Origin: Micavibrio sp. TMED2
GTDB taxonomy: Bacteria; Pseudomonadota; Alphaproteobacteria; TMED2
Direction: 5' to 3'
NCBI GenBank assembly: GCA_002168225.1
Contig: NHBH01000009.1
Coordinates: 381,609-445,608, forward strand
DNA length: 64,000 bases
In this document: in pieces, positions 33,483 through 41,814 of the stretch
Numbering within the stretch: the first letter of the stretch is position 1
How the letters are laid out: each line of letters begins with the position of its first letter
Made by a program: the position numbers and the translations under genes
Notes under the pieces: model-generated
Seen by the model: the letters and a program-made list of their open reading frames with translations, nothing else
What the model was told of the DNA's origin: nothing
Database searches by the model: none

Positions 33483-35063
33483 ATGTTTTCGTGGCCAAGG
33501 CATATTTGTCGGAATGCGACGTCTGGCAATGTCCAACGTCGGGTATTTGCCGTCAGGTTTCTGTTGTCTCTGGCTGTTAGCGGCGGTCTTGCCGGGCTGG
33601 GCTATATGGCGAGTACACCGTCGCTGCAGGCCGCGACCAGCCGTTTCGTGCATCCGATTACCGAGCCGACCGATGATTTCAGCAAGGCCGAGCGCTATGA
33701 GGCTATGGCCGGTGGTGCCGGTACCTTTACCGGTACTGCCGAGCGCAATGCCTTCTCCCAACCCGCGGACAATGTAAGTTTTGGAGAGCGCGCCCGGTTC
33801 AATATCGGCAATGCGATCTTTCGCCGCCCATGGGTTTCGGCACCTTCGTCAACCAAGAGCGCCGATGGTCTGGGGCCATTGTTCAATGCCCGTGCCTGTC
33901 AGCACTGTCACCTGAAGGATGGTCGGGGGCATCCACCGGCGGCCAACTTTCCGGATGATGATGCGATTTCCATGCTGATGCGGATCAGCGTGCCACCGCG
34001 CAGTGATGCAGAACGCCAGCGCCTCGCCGATGGCACGATTGCCAGCATTCCCGATCCGGTCTATGGCGGGCAGGTTCAGGATCTGGCGGTACAGGGTCTG
34101 CAGCCGGAGGCCAAGATCCATACCATCTGGCACGAGGAAATGGTCACTCTTGGCGATGGCACAGCGGTCAGTCTGCGCCGCCCGGAGTACAGTCTCGATC
34201 ATCTAGCCTATGGCCCCCATGATCCTGAGCTTATGATGTCGGTACGCATGGCGACGCCGATGATCGGGCTGGGGTTGCTCGAGGCAGTGCCGGATGAGAC
34301 GATCCTCGCGCTGGCCGATCCCGATGACGCCGATGGGGATGGTATCTCTGGTCGCCCGAACCGTGTCTGGAGCAATGTCGAGCAGCGCTTCGGCCTTGGT
34401 CGTTTCGGCTGGAAGGCAACCCAGCTCAGCCTGATGGATCAGAATGCCGATGCCTTCAACGGCGATATCGGCATGTCATCCTTTGCCAGACACGCCGCCT
34501 ATGGTGATTGCACCGAGGCGCAGGCCGATTGCCGGAATGCACCGCATGGAGACACGCTTGCGGATGACACGCCGGGACCGGAGATCACCGATGAACTGAT
34601 GGAGCAGCTGCTGTTCTACACCCGCAGTCTGGCTGTGCCGGTGCGCCGGAATGTGCAGCACCCTGACGTACTGCGTGGCAAGAAGCTGTTCTATGAGGCT
34701 CGTTGCACCGGGTGCCACAACCCCAAATTCGTCACCCGTGACGATGCTGCCGAAGCGATCTTCAGCCACCAGTTGATTTGGCCCTATACCGACATGCTGC
34801 TCCATGACATGGGCGAGGGACTGTCGGATAATCGCCCGGTGGCGCAGGCATCGGGGCAGGAATGGCGAACACCGCCGCTATGGGGTATCGGCCTGACCGA
34901 GGCGGTCAGCGACCACACCTATTTCCTGCATGATGGCCGAGCGCGCAGCCTGACCGAAGCGATCCTCTGGCATGGTGGTGAGGCGCAAGGACCTCGCGAT
35001 GCGTTTGCCGCCATGAATGCCGATGATCGTGCCGCCCTGCTTTTGTTCCTGAACTCACTCTGA
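33483..35063 (+). CDS. Di-heme oxidoreductase family protein (DUF1111)
   Basis: 526 residues. An N-terminal hydrophobic segment (VRFLLSLAVSGGLAGLGY) looks like a signal or anchor. Two c-type heme motifs are present: CQHCH near residue 140 (NARACQHCHLKDG) and CTGCH near residue 410. SNVEQRFGLGRFGWKA and a C-terminal HDGRARSLTEAILWHGGEA match the DUF1111 group, related to di-heme peroxidases. Such genes regularly accompany imelysin and DUF1513 genes under iron control. It probably does periplasmic redox chemistry on iron or a chelate, by inference. The next gene starts seven bases after its stop. Confidence 0.9.
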   Translation: MFSWPRHICRNATSGNVQRRVFAVRFLLSLAVSGGLAGLGYMASTPSLQAATSRFVHPITEPTDDFSKAERYEAMAGGAGTFTGTAERNAFSQPADNVSFGERARFNIGNAIFRRPWVSAPSSTKSADGLGPLFNARACQHCHLKDGRGHPPAANFPDDDAISMLMRISVPPRSDAERQRLADGTIASIPDPVYGGQVQDLAVQGLQPEAKIHTIWHEEMVTLGDGTAVSLRRPEYSLDHLAYGPHDPELMMSVRMATPMIGLGLLEAVPDETILALADPDDADGDGISGRPNRVWSNVEQRFGLGRFGWKATQLSLMDQNADAFNGDIGMSSFARHAAYGDCTEAQADCRNAPHGDTLADDTPGPEITDELMEQLLFYTRSLAVPVRRNVQHPDVLRGKKLFYEARCTGCHNPKFVTRDDAAEAIFSHQLIWPYTDMLLHDMGEGLSDNRPVAQASGQEWRTPPLWGIGLTEAVSDHTYFLHDGRARSLTEAILWHGGEAQGPRDAFAAMNADDRAALLLFLNSL

Positions 35064-35070
35064 GGCTCCA

Positions 35071-36087
35071 ATGTTCCGCCCGCTTGCCCTGTTCTCTGCC
35101 ATCGCTGTTATCGCAACCGGGTTTCCCGGATTGGCGGAGGCGACGTTCCGCGACGACATGGTCGCCGAACACATCATGCCGCTTGCCGAGGCGACAGCCG
35201 TGGAGGCCGCCGGTCTCGATGCGGTGGCCGGACAATATTGCGCTGGCGATACCGATATGGCGGCACTGCAGGAGCAGTTCTATGCAGTGCAGGACAAGCT
35301 GACCCGAATGCAGCTATTGGGGTTCGGGCCAGCGGAACTGTTCAATCGCAAGTTTCGGCTGAATTTCTGGCCAGATGACCGCAATGCGGTGAACCGGCAG
35401 TTACGCAGCCTGCGCAACAATGCCGACAAGATCGAGGCTGCTGATTTCGACATCACCAAACAGAGCGTGGCGGTGCAGGGACTGCCCGCGCTCGAACGCC
35501 TGCTGTTTGAGGATGGGCCAGCCTTACCGGGCACGACTGACTGCACGCTGACCATGGCGATCACCGCCAATATGGCTGGGATGGCCGAGGCCATTGCAGC
35601 GGATTGGCAACGTGTCGATATCATGCCGGAAACCGGTGAGGATGAATTCGAGCAGACCATCTTCAGCGCGGTCTATACCCAGTTTGAGTTGATCGCAGAC
35701 CGAAAGATCAAGCGCATTCTCGGTGAAACACCGGCGGACGCCCGGCCAGAACAGGCCGAGGCCCGACGCAGCAAGGCATCCATGGGCAATGTGGTTGCCG
35801 GGCTGGACTACGTCAGCGAGATCATGCTCGAAGCACCATCGCCATGGTCTGAAAAGCTGGGTGCCATTGATGGCTGGGTGCCCTTTGTCAAAGGGCTGGA
35901 GCAGGTACGCGCCACCGCTAACCGGTATGCCACCCGCCCCATGGCTGATCTGGTGACGGATGAGGCGGCGCGACGTGATCTTGAGGAGATGGTCTCAGAG
36001 ATCAAGGAATTGCGCCGCATCATGGCGCAGGACTTCGCCCCGGCCCTCGGCCTGACCATCGGTTTCAACAGTCTGGATGGGGATTGA
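35071..36087 (+). CDS. Imelysin-family periplasmic protein (second copy)
   Basis: 338 residues with a signal peptide (MFRPLALFSAIAVIATGFPG, cleavage near AEA). It is shorter than the copy at 29420. The segment aligning with GxHxxE reads GLPALERLLF, so the motif histidine is replaced while the glutamate remains; this is the usual form in the DUF1111-linked branch. FNRKFRLNFWPDDRNAVNRQL and a long C-terminal helical region complete the domain. It sits between the di-heme and DUF1513 genes with 4-7 bp gaps, so the three form an operon downstream of the Fur box. Confidence 0.88.
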   Translation: MFRPLALFSAIAVIATGFPGLAEATFRDDMVAEHIMPLAEATAVEAAGLDAVAGQYCAGDTDMAALQEQFYAVQDKLTRMQLLGFGPAELFNRKFRLNFWPDDRNAVNRQLRSLRNNADKIEAADFDITKQSVAVQGLPALERLLFEDGPALPGTTDCTLTMAITANMAGMAEAIAADWQRVDIMPETGEDEFEQTIFSAVYTQFELIADRKIKRILGETPADARPEQAEARRSKASMGNVVAGLDYVSEIMLEAPSPWSEKLGAIDGWVPFVKGLEQVRATANRYATRPMADLVTDEAARRDLEEMVSEIKELRRIMAQDFAPALGLTIGFNSLDGD

Positions 36088-36091
36088 TACC

Positions 36092-37225
36092 ATGTTTGAT
36101 CGTCGCGCCTTTGCCTCTGCGCTTGTCGGCGGTGCTGCCGCGGGTCTGACACTGCCGATCAGTGTATCCCACGCAGCGGTCGGTACCCGCAATCCGGTAC
36201 AACTGTTCAGTTCCACGACCAATGATATGGGCGAGGATGCGCTGACGGTTCTCGATGGCGGTGAGACCCGTAAGATTGCCGGATTGCCAGCCCGTGGCCA
36301 TGCGGTCTCGTTCCACCCGAGCAAGCCGCTTGGCATCATCATGGCGCGCCGCCCGGACCGGTTTGCGGTGGTGTTCGATCCGGTTCGACTGACGGAGTTG
36401 CACCGCTTCGAGCCACCGGAAGACCGGCATTTTTATGGTCATGCGATTTTCCATCCCGATGGTCGGCATCTGCTGACTACCGAGAATGATTTCGACAATG
36501 CGCGCGGGGTTATCGGCATCTATGACATCGAGGACGGCTATCGTCGTCTCGGTGAATGGGACAGCGGTGCAATCGGCCCGCATGAACTGGTGCTCAACGC
36601 AGATGGCGGTTCGGTGCTGATTGCCAATGGCGGTATCCAGACCCACCCGGATACCGGGCGGGTCAAACTCAATCTCGACACCATGCAATCCTCAATGGAT
36701 CTGCTCGACCTGAAGAGCGGTGGCTTGCGTCGTCAGATACGCCTTGAAGACCCGGCCTTCCAGCAGTTGAGCCTGCGCCATCTGGCGACCAATGGTGACG
36801 GGGTAGCGGCGATTGGCGGGCAATGGCAGGGCAGCGACAGCGTTGTACTGCCCCTGATCGCGATTGTCGGCAGCGATGGCAGGCAGAGCCTGCTGACCGC
36901 ACCCGATGAGGTGCAGACCAGTCTCGATAACTATTGCGGCAGTGTTGCCTTCGACAGCAGCGGCAAGGTGGTGGCGGTGACCCACCCGCGCGGCAATGTC
37001 GCGACCTTCTGGAGCGTTGAGGGCACGCCGCGCTATCTCAACAGCCTGACCATGACTGATGTTTGCGGCGTGACCGCAGCGGCCAAGCCCGGCACCTTCT
37101 ATCTAAGCTCCGGCAATGGCGCGGTCGTGCATGCCAATGCGGTCAGCGGCAAGCAGATCTCATCCCTCAAGCAACCGACCAGCAGCATCAGCTGGGATAA
37201 CCATCTCGCCATGCCGCGTGGCTAG
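36092..37225 (+). CDS. DUF1513 domain-containing protein, predicted periplasmic beta-propeller
   Basis: 377 residues from the ATG at 36092, chosen because it has GGGGAT upstream and does not overlap the previous stop. The N-terminus FDRRAFASALVGGAAAGLTL is a Tat-like signal. Repeated blade-like strands follow: GHAVSFHPSKPLGIIMARR, GHAIFHPDGRHLLTTENDF, GIYDIEDGYRRLGEWDSGAIGPHEL and GNVATFWSVEG. DUF1513 proteins are commonly encoded with imelysin and DUF1111 genes in iron-responsive operons, but no activity is established. It ends two bases before the convergent TRAP permease gene. Confidence 0.88.
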   Translation: MFDRRAFASALVGGAAAGLTLPISVSHAAVGTRNPVQLFSSTTNDMGEDALTVLDGGETRKIAGLPARGHAVSFHPSKPLGIIMARRPDRFAVVFDPVRLTELHRFEPPEDRHFYGHAIFHPDGRHLLTTENDFDNARGVIGIYDIEDGYRRLGEWDSGAIGPHELVLNADGGSVLIANGGIQTHPDTGRVKLNLDTMQSSMDLLDLKSGGLRRQIRLEDPAFQQLSLRHLATNGDGVAAIGGQWQGSDSVVLPLIAIVGSDGRQSLLTAPDEVQTSLDNYCGSVAFDSSGKVVAVTHPRGNVATFWSVEGTPRYLNSLTMTDVCGVTAAAKPGTFYLSSGNGAVVHANAVSGKQISSLKQPTSSISWDNHLAMPRG

Positions 37226-37227
37226 GA

Positions 37228-38550
37228 TCAGCGCAGGCGGGCGGCGGCGAGTTCAGGCAGCCAGGTGACAATGTCCGGGAAGATCGCGAACAGGATCAGG
37301 ATCAGCACCTGAATCAGGAAGAACGGGATCACGCCCTTATAGACCTTCTCGATGCCGATTTCCGGTGGCAGCACCCCTTTCAGGTAGAACAGGGTGTAGC
37401 CGAATGGCGGGGTGATATAGGCCATCTGTGCCGTAATCATGAACAGCACGCCAAACCAGAGCGGATCAAAGCCCATGGTCTTCACGATCGGCAGGAAGAC
37501 GGGCACGCAGAGCAGGATAATGCCGATCTCGTCCAGAAACAGGCCGAGGAAGATCAGCACGCCCAGCATGGCACAGAGTACGATCCAGCGTGATGCCTCC
37601 ATATCCTCGACGAAGTTGAGCACGGAATCAGCACCGCCGCTGGCAACGAAGACCGAGATAAAGGCACGGGCGCCAATGGTGATCCACAGGATCATGGCGG
37701 TCACGCGCAGCGTGTCGGTTGCTGCATCGTTGAGTATCTTGATCTTGAAGCGTCCGCTTACTGCTGCAGAAATCAAAGCACCGAATACGCCAACAGCGGC
37801 AGCCTCGGTCGGGGTGGCGAAGCCCATATAGATCGAGCCCAGTACACTGAAGATTACCAGTGTTGGCAGGATCAGGGTTTTGAGTGACAGCAGTTTATCC
37901 CGCCAGGTTACGTCGTCCACATTCTCCGGTGCTGGCGCCAGTGATGGATTGAGTCGCGCCCGGATCAGGATGTAGAGGCAATAAGCGGTCGCCAGAATGA
38001 TGCCGGGCACAATGCCGGCGATGAACATTTGCCCGATCGAGATTTGTGCCGTGATCGCATAGACGATGGTCACGACCGAGGGCGGGATAAGGATGCCCAG
38101 CGTGCCCCCGGCACAGATCGCACCAAGTGCCAGCGGCTCGTCATAGCGGCGTGCCAGCATCGAGGGCAGGGCGAGGATACCCATGGCGGCGACGGCGGCA
38201 CCGACAATGCCGGTCATGGCTGCCATGATGGTGCAGATGATAATCGTGCCAACGGCGAGGCCACCGACCAGATTGCCGAACCACTTCTCCATAGCGTTGT
38301 AGAGGTCGTCGATGATCTGCGATTTCTGCAGAATCGTCGCCATCAGCACATAGAGCGGAATGGCCATCAGCGCTTCCGAGGTCATGGTCTCGAAGGTATT
38401 GAGAACCGCAACGATCAGCGCCTGCGGGCCGAGGGTAAAGATGGTCGCCAGAAATGCGATGGCACCGAGCACGAAGGCAAGGCCGGTACCGGTCAGCATC
38501 AGCAGGATCAGCGAGGCAAACATCAGGATCAGGGTCAGTGAGGATTCCAT
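37228..38550 (-). CDS. dctM: TRAP transporter large permease, DctM family
   Basis: 440 residues with about 12 membrane segments. Family signatures include IPLYVLMATILQKSQIIDDLYN, GTIIICTIMAAMTGIVGAAVAAMG, GAICAGGTLGILIPPSVVTIVYA and VLFMITAQMAYITPPFGYTLFYL. It is the ion-coupled transport subunit of a tripartite ATP-independent periplasmic transporter. Its start shares one base with the dctQ stop. Operon context with HMG-CoA reductase suggests (R)-mevalonate as the substrate. Confidence 0.95.
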   Translation of the reverse strand: MESSLTLILMFASLILLMLTGTGLAFVLGAIAFLATIFTLGPQALIVAVLNTFETMTSEALMAIPLYVLMATILQKSQIIDDLYNAMEKWFGNLVGGLAVGTIIICTIMAAMTGIVGAAVAAMGILALPSMLARRYDEPLALGAICAGGTLGILIPPSVVTIVYAITAQISIGQMFIAGIVPGIILATAYCLYILIRARLNPSLAPAPENVDDVTWRDKLLSLKTLILPTLVIFSVLGSIYMGFATPTEAAAVGVFGALISAAVSGRFKIKILNDAATDTLRVTAMILWITIGARAFISVFVASGGADSVLNFVEDMEASRWIVLCAMLGVLIFLGLFLDEIGIILLCVPVFLPIVKTMGFDPLWFGVLFMITAQMAYITPPFGYTLFYLKGVLPPEIGIEKVYKGVIPFFLIQVLILILFAIFPDIVTWLPELAAARLR

Positions 38551-39131
38551 TATGCGGTGCCTGCCTGAATAGTGGTGTTACCAATCTCCGGTTCCGGCTC
38601 GGCGATTGCCGGTGCCTCTTCGGTTACCGTCGGTTTGTCAGGCGGGTTTCTGAAATTGCCGATGGCCAGAATGATTTCGGCGAGTGCCTGCAGGCCAATC
38701 AGGGCCGTTGCCAGCGGCAGGAACGCCTTGGTCGGCCAGATGATCGGGTTCCAGCCGGAATAGCTTGTCTCGTTGTATTCATAGGATTGCAGGACCGGAT
38801 CGATGCTGTAGCGCACCAGAATGATCCCGAAGGCGAGCACCAGCAGCATGCCGACAATGTCGAGCACCAGTTTCAGCCAGCCGGTGGCGCGGGATGAGAC
38901 GATATCAACTGCAACGTGACCGCCGAGATGCAGCAGATAGGGGCCGCCAAGCAGGAAGAATGGACCGAAGATCAGGGTCGCCAGCTCCGGGGCCCATGAG
39001 GTCGGATGCTCAAAACTGTAGCGGGCAATCACCTCATACAGCATCAGCCCCGCGATCACGTATACCGCCCATTTGGTAAGCTGGAACAGGAACCGGTTGG
39101 TGGCGGTGATTGCCTTCGCTGCGAATAACAT
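38550..39131 (-). CDS. dctQ: TRAP transporter small permease, DctQ family
   Basis: 193 residues from the ATG at 39131, chosen over an upstream start at 39173 because that codon lies inside a strong hairpin and lacks a ribosome site. Four membrane helices are visible, with LMLYEVIARYSFEHPTSWA, GGHVAVDI and LPLATALIGLQALAEII typical of DctQ. A Pro/Glu-rich tail follows. It pairs with DctM in the inner membrane. Confidence 0.9.
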   Translation of the reverse strand: MLFAAKAITATNRFLFQLTKWAVYVIAGLMLYEVIARYSFEHPTSWAPELATLIFGPFFLLGGPYLLHLGGHVAVDIVSSRATGWLKLVLDIVGMLLVLAFGIILVRYSIDPVLQSYEYNETSYSGWNPIIWPTKAFLPLATALIGLQALAEIILAIGNFRNPPDKPTVTEEAPAIAEPEPEIGNTTIQAGTA

Positions 39132-39148
39132 AGGTAGCCTTGATACAT

Positions 39149-39200
39149 AAAAAGGCCGGTCAGTCACTGTCATGTCCGAGGACTGACAGCAACTGACCGG
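39149..39200 (-). terminator. Strong hairpin with T-tract between dctP and dctQM
   Basis: Nine-bp outer arms (CCGGTCAGT at 39156-39164 and ACTGACCGG at 39192-39200) enclose a second stem (CTGTCA, GTCC against GGAC, TGACAG). Read on the reverse strand it is followed by CCTTTTTATG. It probably acts as a leaky terminator or mRNA-stabilising hairpin that keeps binding protein levels above those of the permeases. Confidence 0.7.
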
Positions 39201-39227
39201 GAGTCAGGGAGTTAAACTACTAATGTC

Positions 39228-40274
39228 CTAGAGCAGGCGCATTTCCTTCATCAGTGCCATCTGGGATTCCATGGCACGTGTGGCTAGGGCGTCGCCTTTA
39301 GTCGCTTTTTTCCATGATTCAATCGCCTTGACGCGGTTCTCCCGAACGTCTTCCGGATCAAGGTGAATGATCTCGACGCCTGCTTCCTCGTATTTGGCGA
39401 GGTATTCGGCGTTGTCGACGATGATGTTCTGACGCAGGGCGCCTGACACTTCACGGGCGGCAACTTCGAGAGCGGCACGGAACTGGTCGCTCAACTGGTT
39501 ATAGGCACCGGTATTGGCGACGTAGCAGGTAGCTGTGCTTGGCTGATGCACGCCCGGCAGAACAAGATATTTTGCCACTTCATGCAGGCCTTCCTCGTAA
39601 TTGGCCTTGATATCACCGCGATCGGCGAAATCGATCAGGCCTTTGTCGAGAGCGGAATAGACCTCAGAGGTCGGCAGAGGCGACACCGAGACACCGAAAT
39701 CTGCCATGACGGCAGCAGCGAGACCGACGAAGCGGCCCTTGAGGCCATTCATATCGGCAATCTTGCGGATCGCGACCTTGGAGTGGATCGGCTCTTCGCC
39801 ATAGACGGTTGGCGCAACATAGGTCAGACCGGCGCTGGCATAGGATTCCTTGGCGATATCCATACCGTCGCGCTCATAGAACCATGCCTCATACTGGTCA
39901 GCCTCGGGGAAACCGAACGGCACGGTCGAGGTGAAGCCGTGAACCGGAATTTTACCGGCGGTGTAACCATCAAAGGTTTTCATCATCTGGAACGCGCCAC
40001 CGCGAACGGCATCGAATGCCTGTGCGGATGGAACGATCTGGCCGCCAGCGAAGGGGCGGATATTGAATTTGCCGTCGGTCAGTTGGGAGACGCGGGCACA
40101 GAATTTCTCTTCGTAGATCTGTGGCGTGGTGCCGCCGCCCCACAGGGCCTGCATGCGCCATTCAACGGGTGCCTGCGCGCGGGCCTCAAGGCTGGTGGCG
40201 GCAACGATGGCGGGTGCGGCAACGCCTGCGGCGGCTGCACGGCTAACGAATTTTCTGCGACTCTCTTGGGTCAT
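39228..40274 (-). CDS. dctP: TRAP transporter substrate-binding protein, DctP family
   Basis: 348 residues. The N-terminus SRRKFVSRAAAAGVAAPAIV with cleavage near ARAQ is a Tat signal. The domain shows VEWRMQALWGGGTTPQIYEE, KFNIRPFAGGQIVPSAQAFD, the family region MNGLKGRFVGLAAAVMADFG with VSPLPTSEVYSALDKGLIDF, and the late LVLPGVHQPSTATCYVANTGAYNQL. It captures the substrate in the periplasm for DctQM. GGGAGAC precedes the ATG. It lies 62 bp downstream of the HMG-CoA reductase gene, and mevalonate is a known ligand for some TRAP binding proteins, so that assignment is favoured. Confidence 0.93.
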   Translation of the reverse strand: MTQESRRKFVSRAAAAGVAAPAIVAATSLEARAQAPVEWRMQALWGGGTTPQIYEEKFCARVSQLTDGKFNIRPFAGGQIVPSAQAFDAVRGGAFQMMKTFDGYTAGKIPVHGFTSTVPFGFPEADQYEAWFYERDGMDIAKESYASAGLTYVAPTVYGEEPIHSKVAIRKIADMNGLKGRFVGLAAAVMADFGVSVSPLPTSEVYSALDKGLIDFADRGDIKANYEEGLHEVAKYLVLPGVHQPSTATCYVANTGAYNQLSDQFRAALEVAAREVSGALRQNIIVDNAEYLAKYEEAGVEIIHLDPEDVRENRVKAIESWKKATKGDALATRAMESQMALMKEMRLL

Positions 40275-40336
40275 TATTATTGGTCTCCCTTGGGGTTTTA
40301 GTAAGTTTTGTCAGCGTTTTGATGGCTGAGCGGTGG

Positions 40337-41641
40337 TTAAAGCGTTGCCAGAACCTCCTTGGCCTTATCAACGCTTACTTCTCCGGCCGCGGCGATTGCC
40401 TTGGCAACGGTCTCTACCTGCTCACCCTTGGCTCCGGCAAGGATGGCGATGTTTCTGGCGTGAAGGGCCATATGGCCTTTCTGGATGCCTTCGGTGGCGA
40501 GCGCACGCAGTGCTGCCATATTCTGGGCGAGGCCGACAGCGACGGTAACTTCGGCCAGTTCCTGTGCGGTTTCCACACCCATCATCTTGATTGCGGCTTG
40601 GGCTGCTGGATGGGTCTTGGTGGCACCGCCGACGAGACCGAGGGCCATGGGCATTTCGATGCTGCCGACGAGGTTGCCGTCAGCGCTCAGTTCCCAGTTG
40701 GTCAGGGAAGTGTACTGGCCATTACGGGCGGCCCAGGTATGGGCACCGGCCTCGATCGCACGCCAGTCATTCCCGGTGGCAACCACGACCGGATCAATGC
40801 CGTTCATGATGCCTTTGTTATGCGTCGCCGCCCGGTACGGGTCAATTATGGCAAGGGCGCAGCCCTCGACAATTCCCTGCGCTACATCCTTACCTTCAAG
40901 GGACGAGGTTGTAAGGGCTTCAGGCGTCAGGGTGACACTCGCACGGGCTAGGCGACGATCGGCGAGATTGGACAGGATACGCAAACGGACACGGCCGCCG
41001 GCTATTTCAGCCACGCGTGGTGCTATCATCTCGGCCATTGAATTGACGGTATTAGCACCCATGGCATCCTTCACATTCACCAGAATGTGCAGCACGACCA
41101 TCGGGCCAACGGGTGAGGTCTCGTAGACAAAGACCTCGATATCTTTACAGCCACCGCCAAGGCCGATCAGGACCTTGTCACGGGAATTGGCGGTGGTGAT
41201 GAGTTCTTCAGCAGCACCGAGCAGACGGTGCTTGGCGCCATGCGGGTCCTGTACATCCAGTATCTGGATCTGGGCACGCATGATCGGTTCAGAGCTTGAA
41301 GTCTTGAAGCCGCCGCAGTCGCGGGCAATCTTGGCCATGTAGGAGGCGGCGGCAACCACAGAGGGCTCCTCGACCACCATTGGGATCAGGTAATCCTTGC
41401 CATTGATGGTGAAGTTGGTGGCCACACCGACCGGCAGCTCGAATTTGCCAACCACATTCTCGATCATGCCATTGGCGATCGACATCGGCAGGGTATCTGG
41501 GCCAGCGAGCGCGCGGCGCGCAACATCATCAAGACCGGCAGCGGACGCGGCAGCGTTCATGCGGTCTGCAGGCTCAAGATTGCGGAAATTTTCAATACGG
41601 GAATTGACCGACGCATCGGTATGCGCAGCACTGCCAGACAT
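40337..41641 (-). CDS. mvaA: Hydroxymethylglutaryl-CoA reductase, class II (degradative)
   Basis: 434 residues from the ATG at 41641, which has a perfect GGAGGAAAC. The active-site Glu lies in [13 protein letters not shown], the catalytic Lys in THNKGIMNG, Asp in [12 protein letters not shown], and the His in [30 protein letters not shown] is the dinucleotide-binding region. These and the length match the NAD-linked degradative enzyme of mevalonate-using bacteria rather than the eukaryotic biosynthetic class I. It converts mevalonate plus CoA to HMG-CoA. It heads the operon with the TRAP transporter and is divergent from a MocR regulator. No HMG-CoA lyase gene is in this window. Confidence 0.93.
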   Translation of the reverse strand: MSGSAAHTDASVNSRIENFRNLEPADRMNAAASAAGLDDVARRALAGPDTLPMSIANGMIENVVGKFELPVGVATNFTINGKDYLIPMVVEEPSVVAAASYMAKIARDCGGFKTSSSEPIMRAQIQILDVQDPHGAKHRLLGAAEELITTANSRDKVLIGLGGGCKDIEVFVYETSPVGPMVVLHILVNVKDAMGANTVNSMAEMIAPRVAEIAGGRVRLRILSNLADRRLARASVTLTPEALTTSSLEGKDVAQGIVEGCALAIIDPYRAATHNKGIMNGIDPVVVATGNDWRAIEAGAHTWAARNGQYTSLTNWELSADGNLVGSIEMPMALGLVGGATKTHPAAQAAIKMMGVETAQELAEVTVAVGLAQNMAALRALATEGIQKGHMALHARNIAILAGAKGEQVETVAKAIAAAGEVSVDKAKEVLATL

Positions 41642-41714
41642 GTTTCCTCCAAAGGATGACGATTTCGCCAACTCATTTTCATTATTTTCTAGTCATAAAA
41701 CTTTCTCACTTACA

Positions 41715-41748
41715 GGTACGGTTTGTGTTGAATTGTCCAAACTGTACC
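41715..41748. promoter_or_regulatory. Probable MocR operator
   Basis: GGTACGGTTTG (41715-41725) and CAAACTGTACC (41738-41748) form an inverted repeat matching at 10 of 11 positions with a 12-bp spacer. A further direct half site GGTACGTTG is at 41761. The combination of inverted and direct repeats in the divergent gap fits MocR-type operators. It is likely to control both mvaA and the regulator. Confidence 0.7.
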
Positions 41749-41814
41749 CATAGTGTTCCCGGTACGTTGGTGGTGTCAGCAGACTGGCCAGTCACGGTTA
41801 AGGCGTAAGGCATA

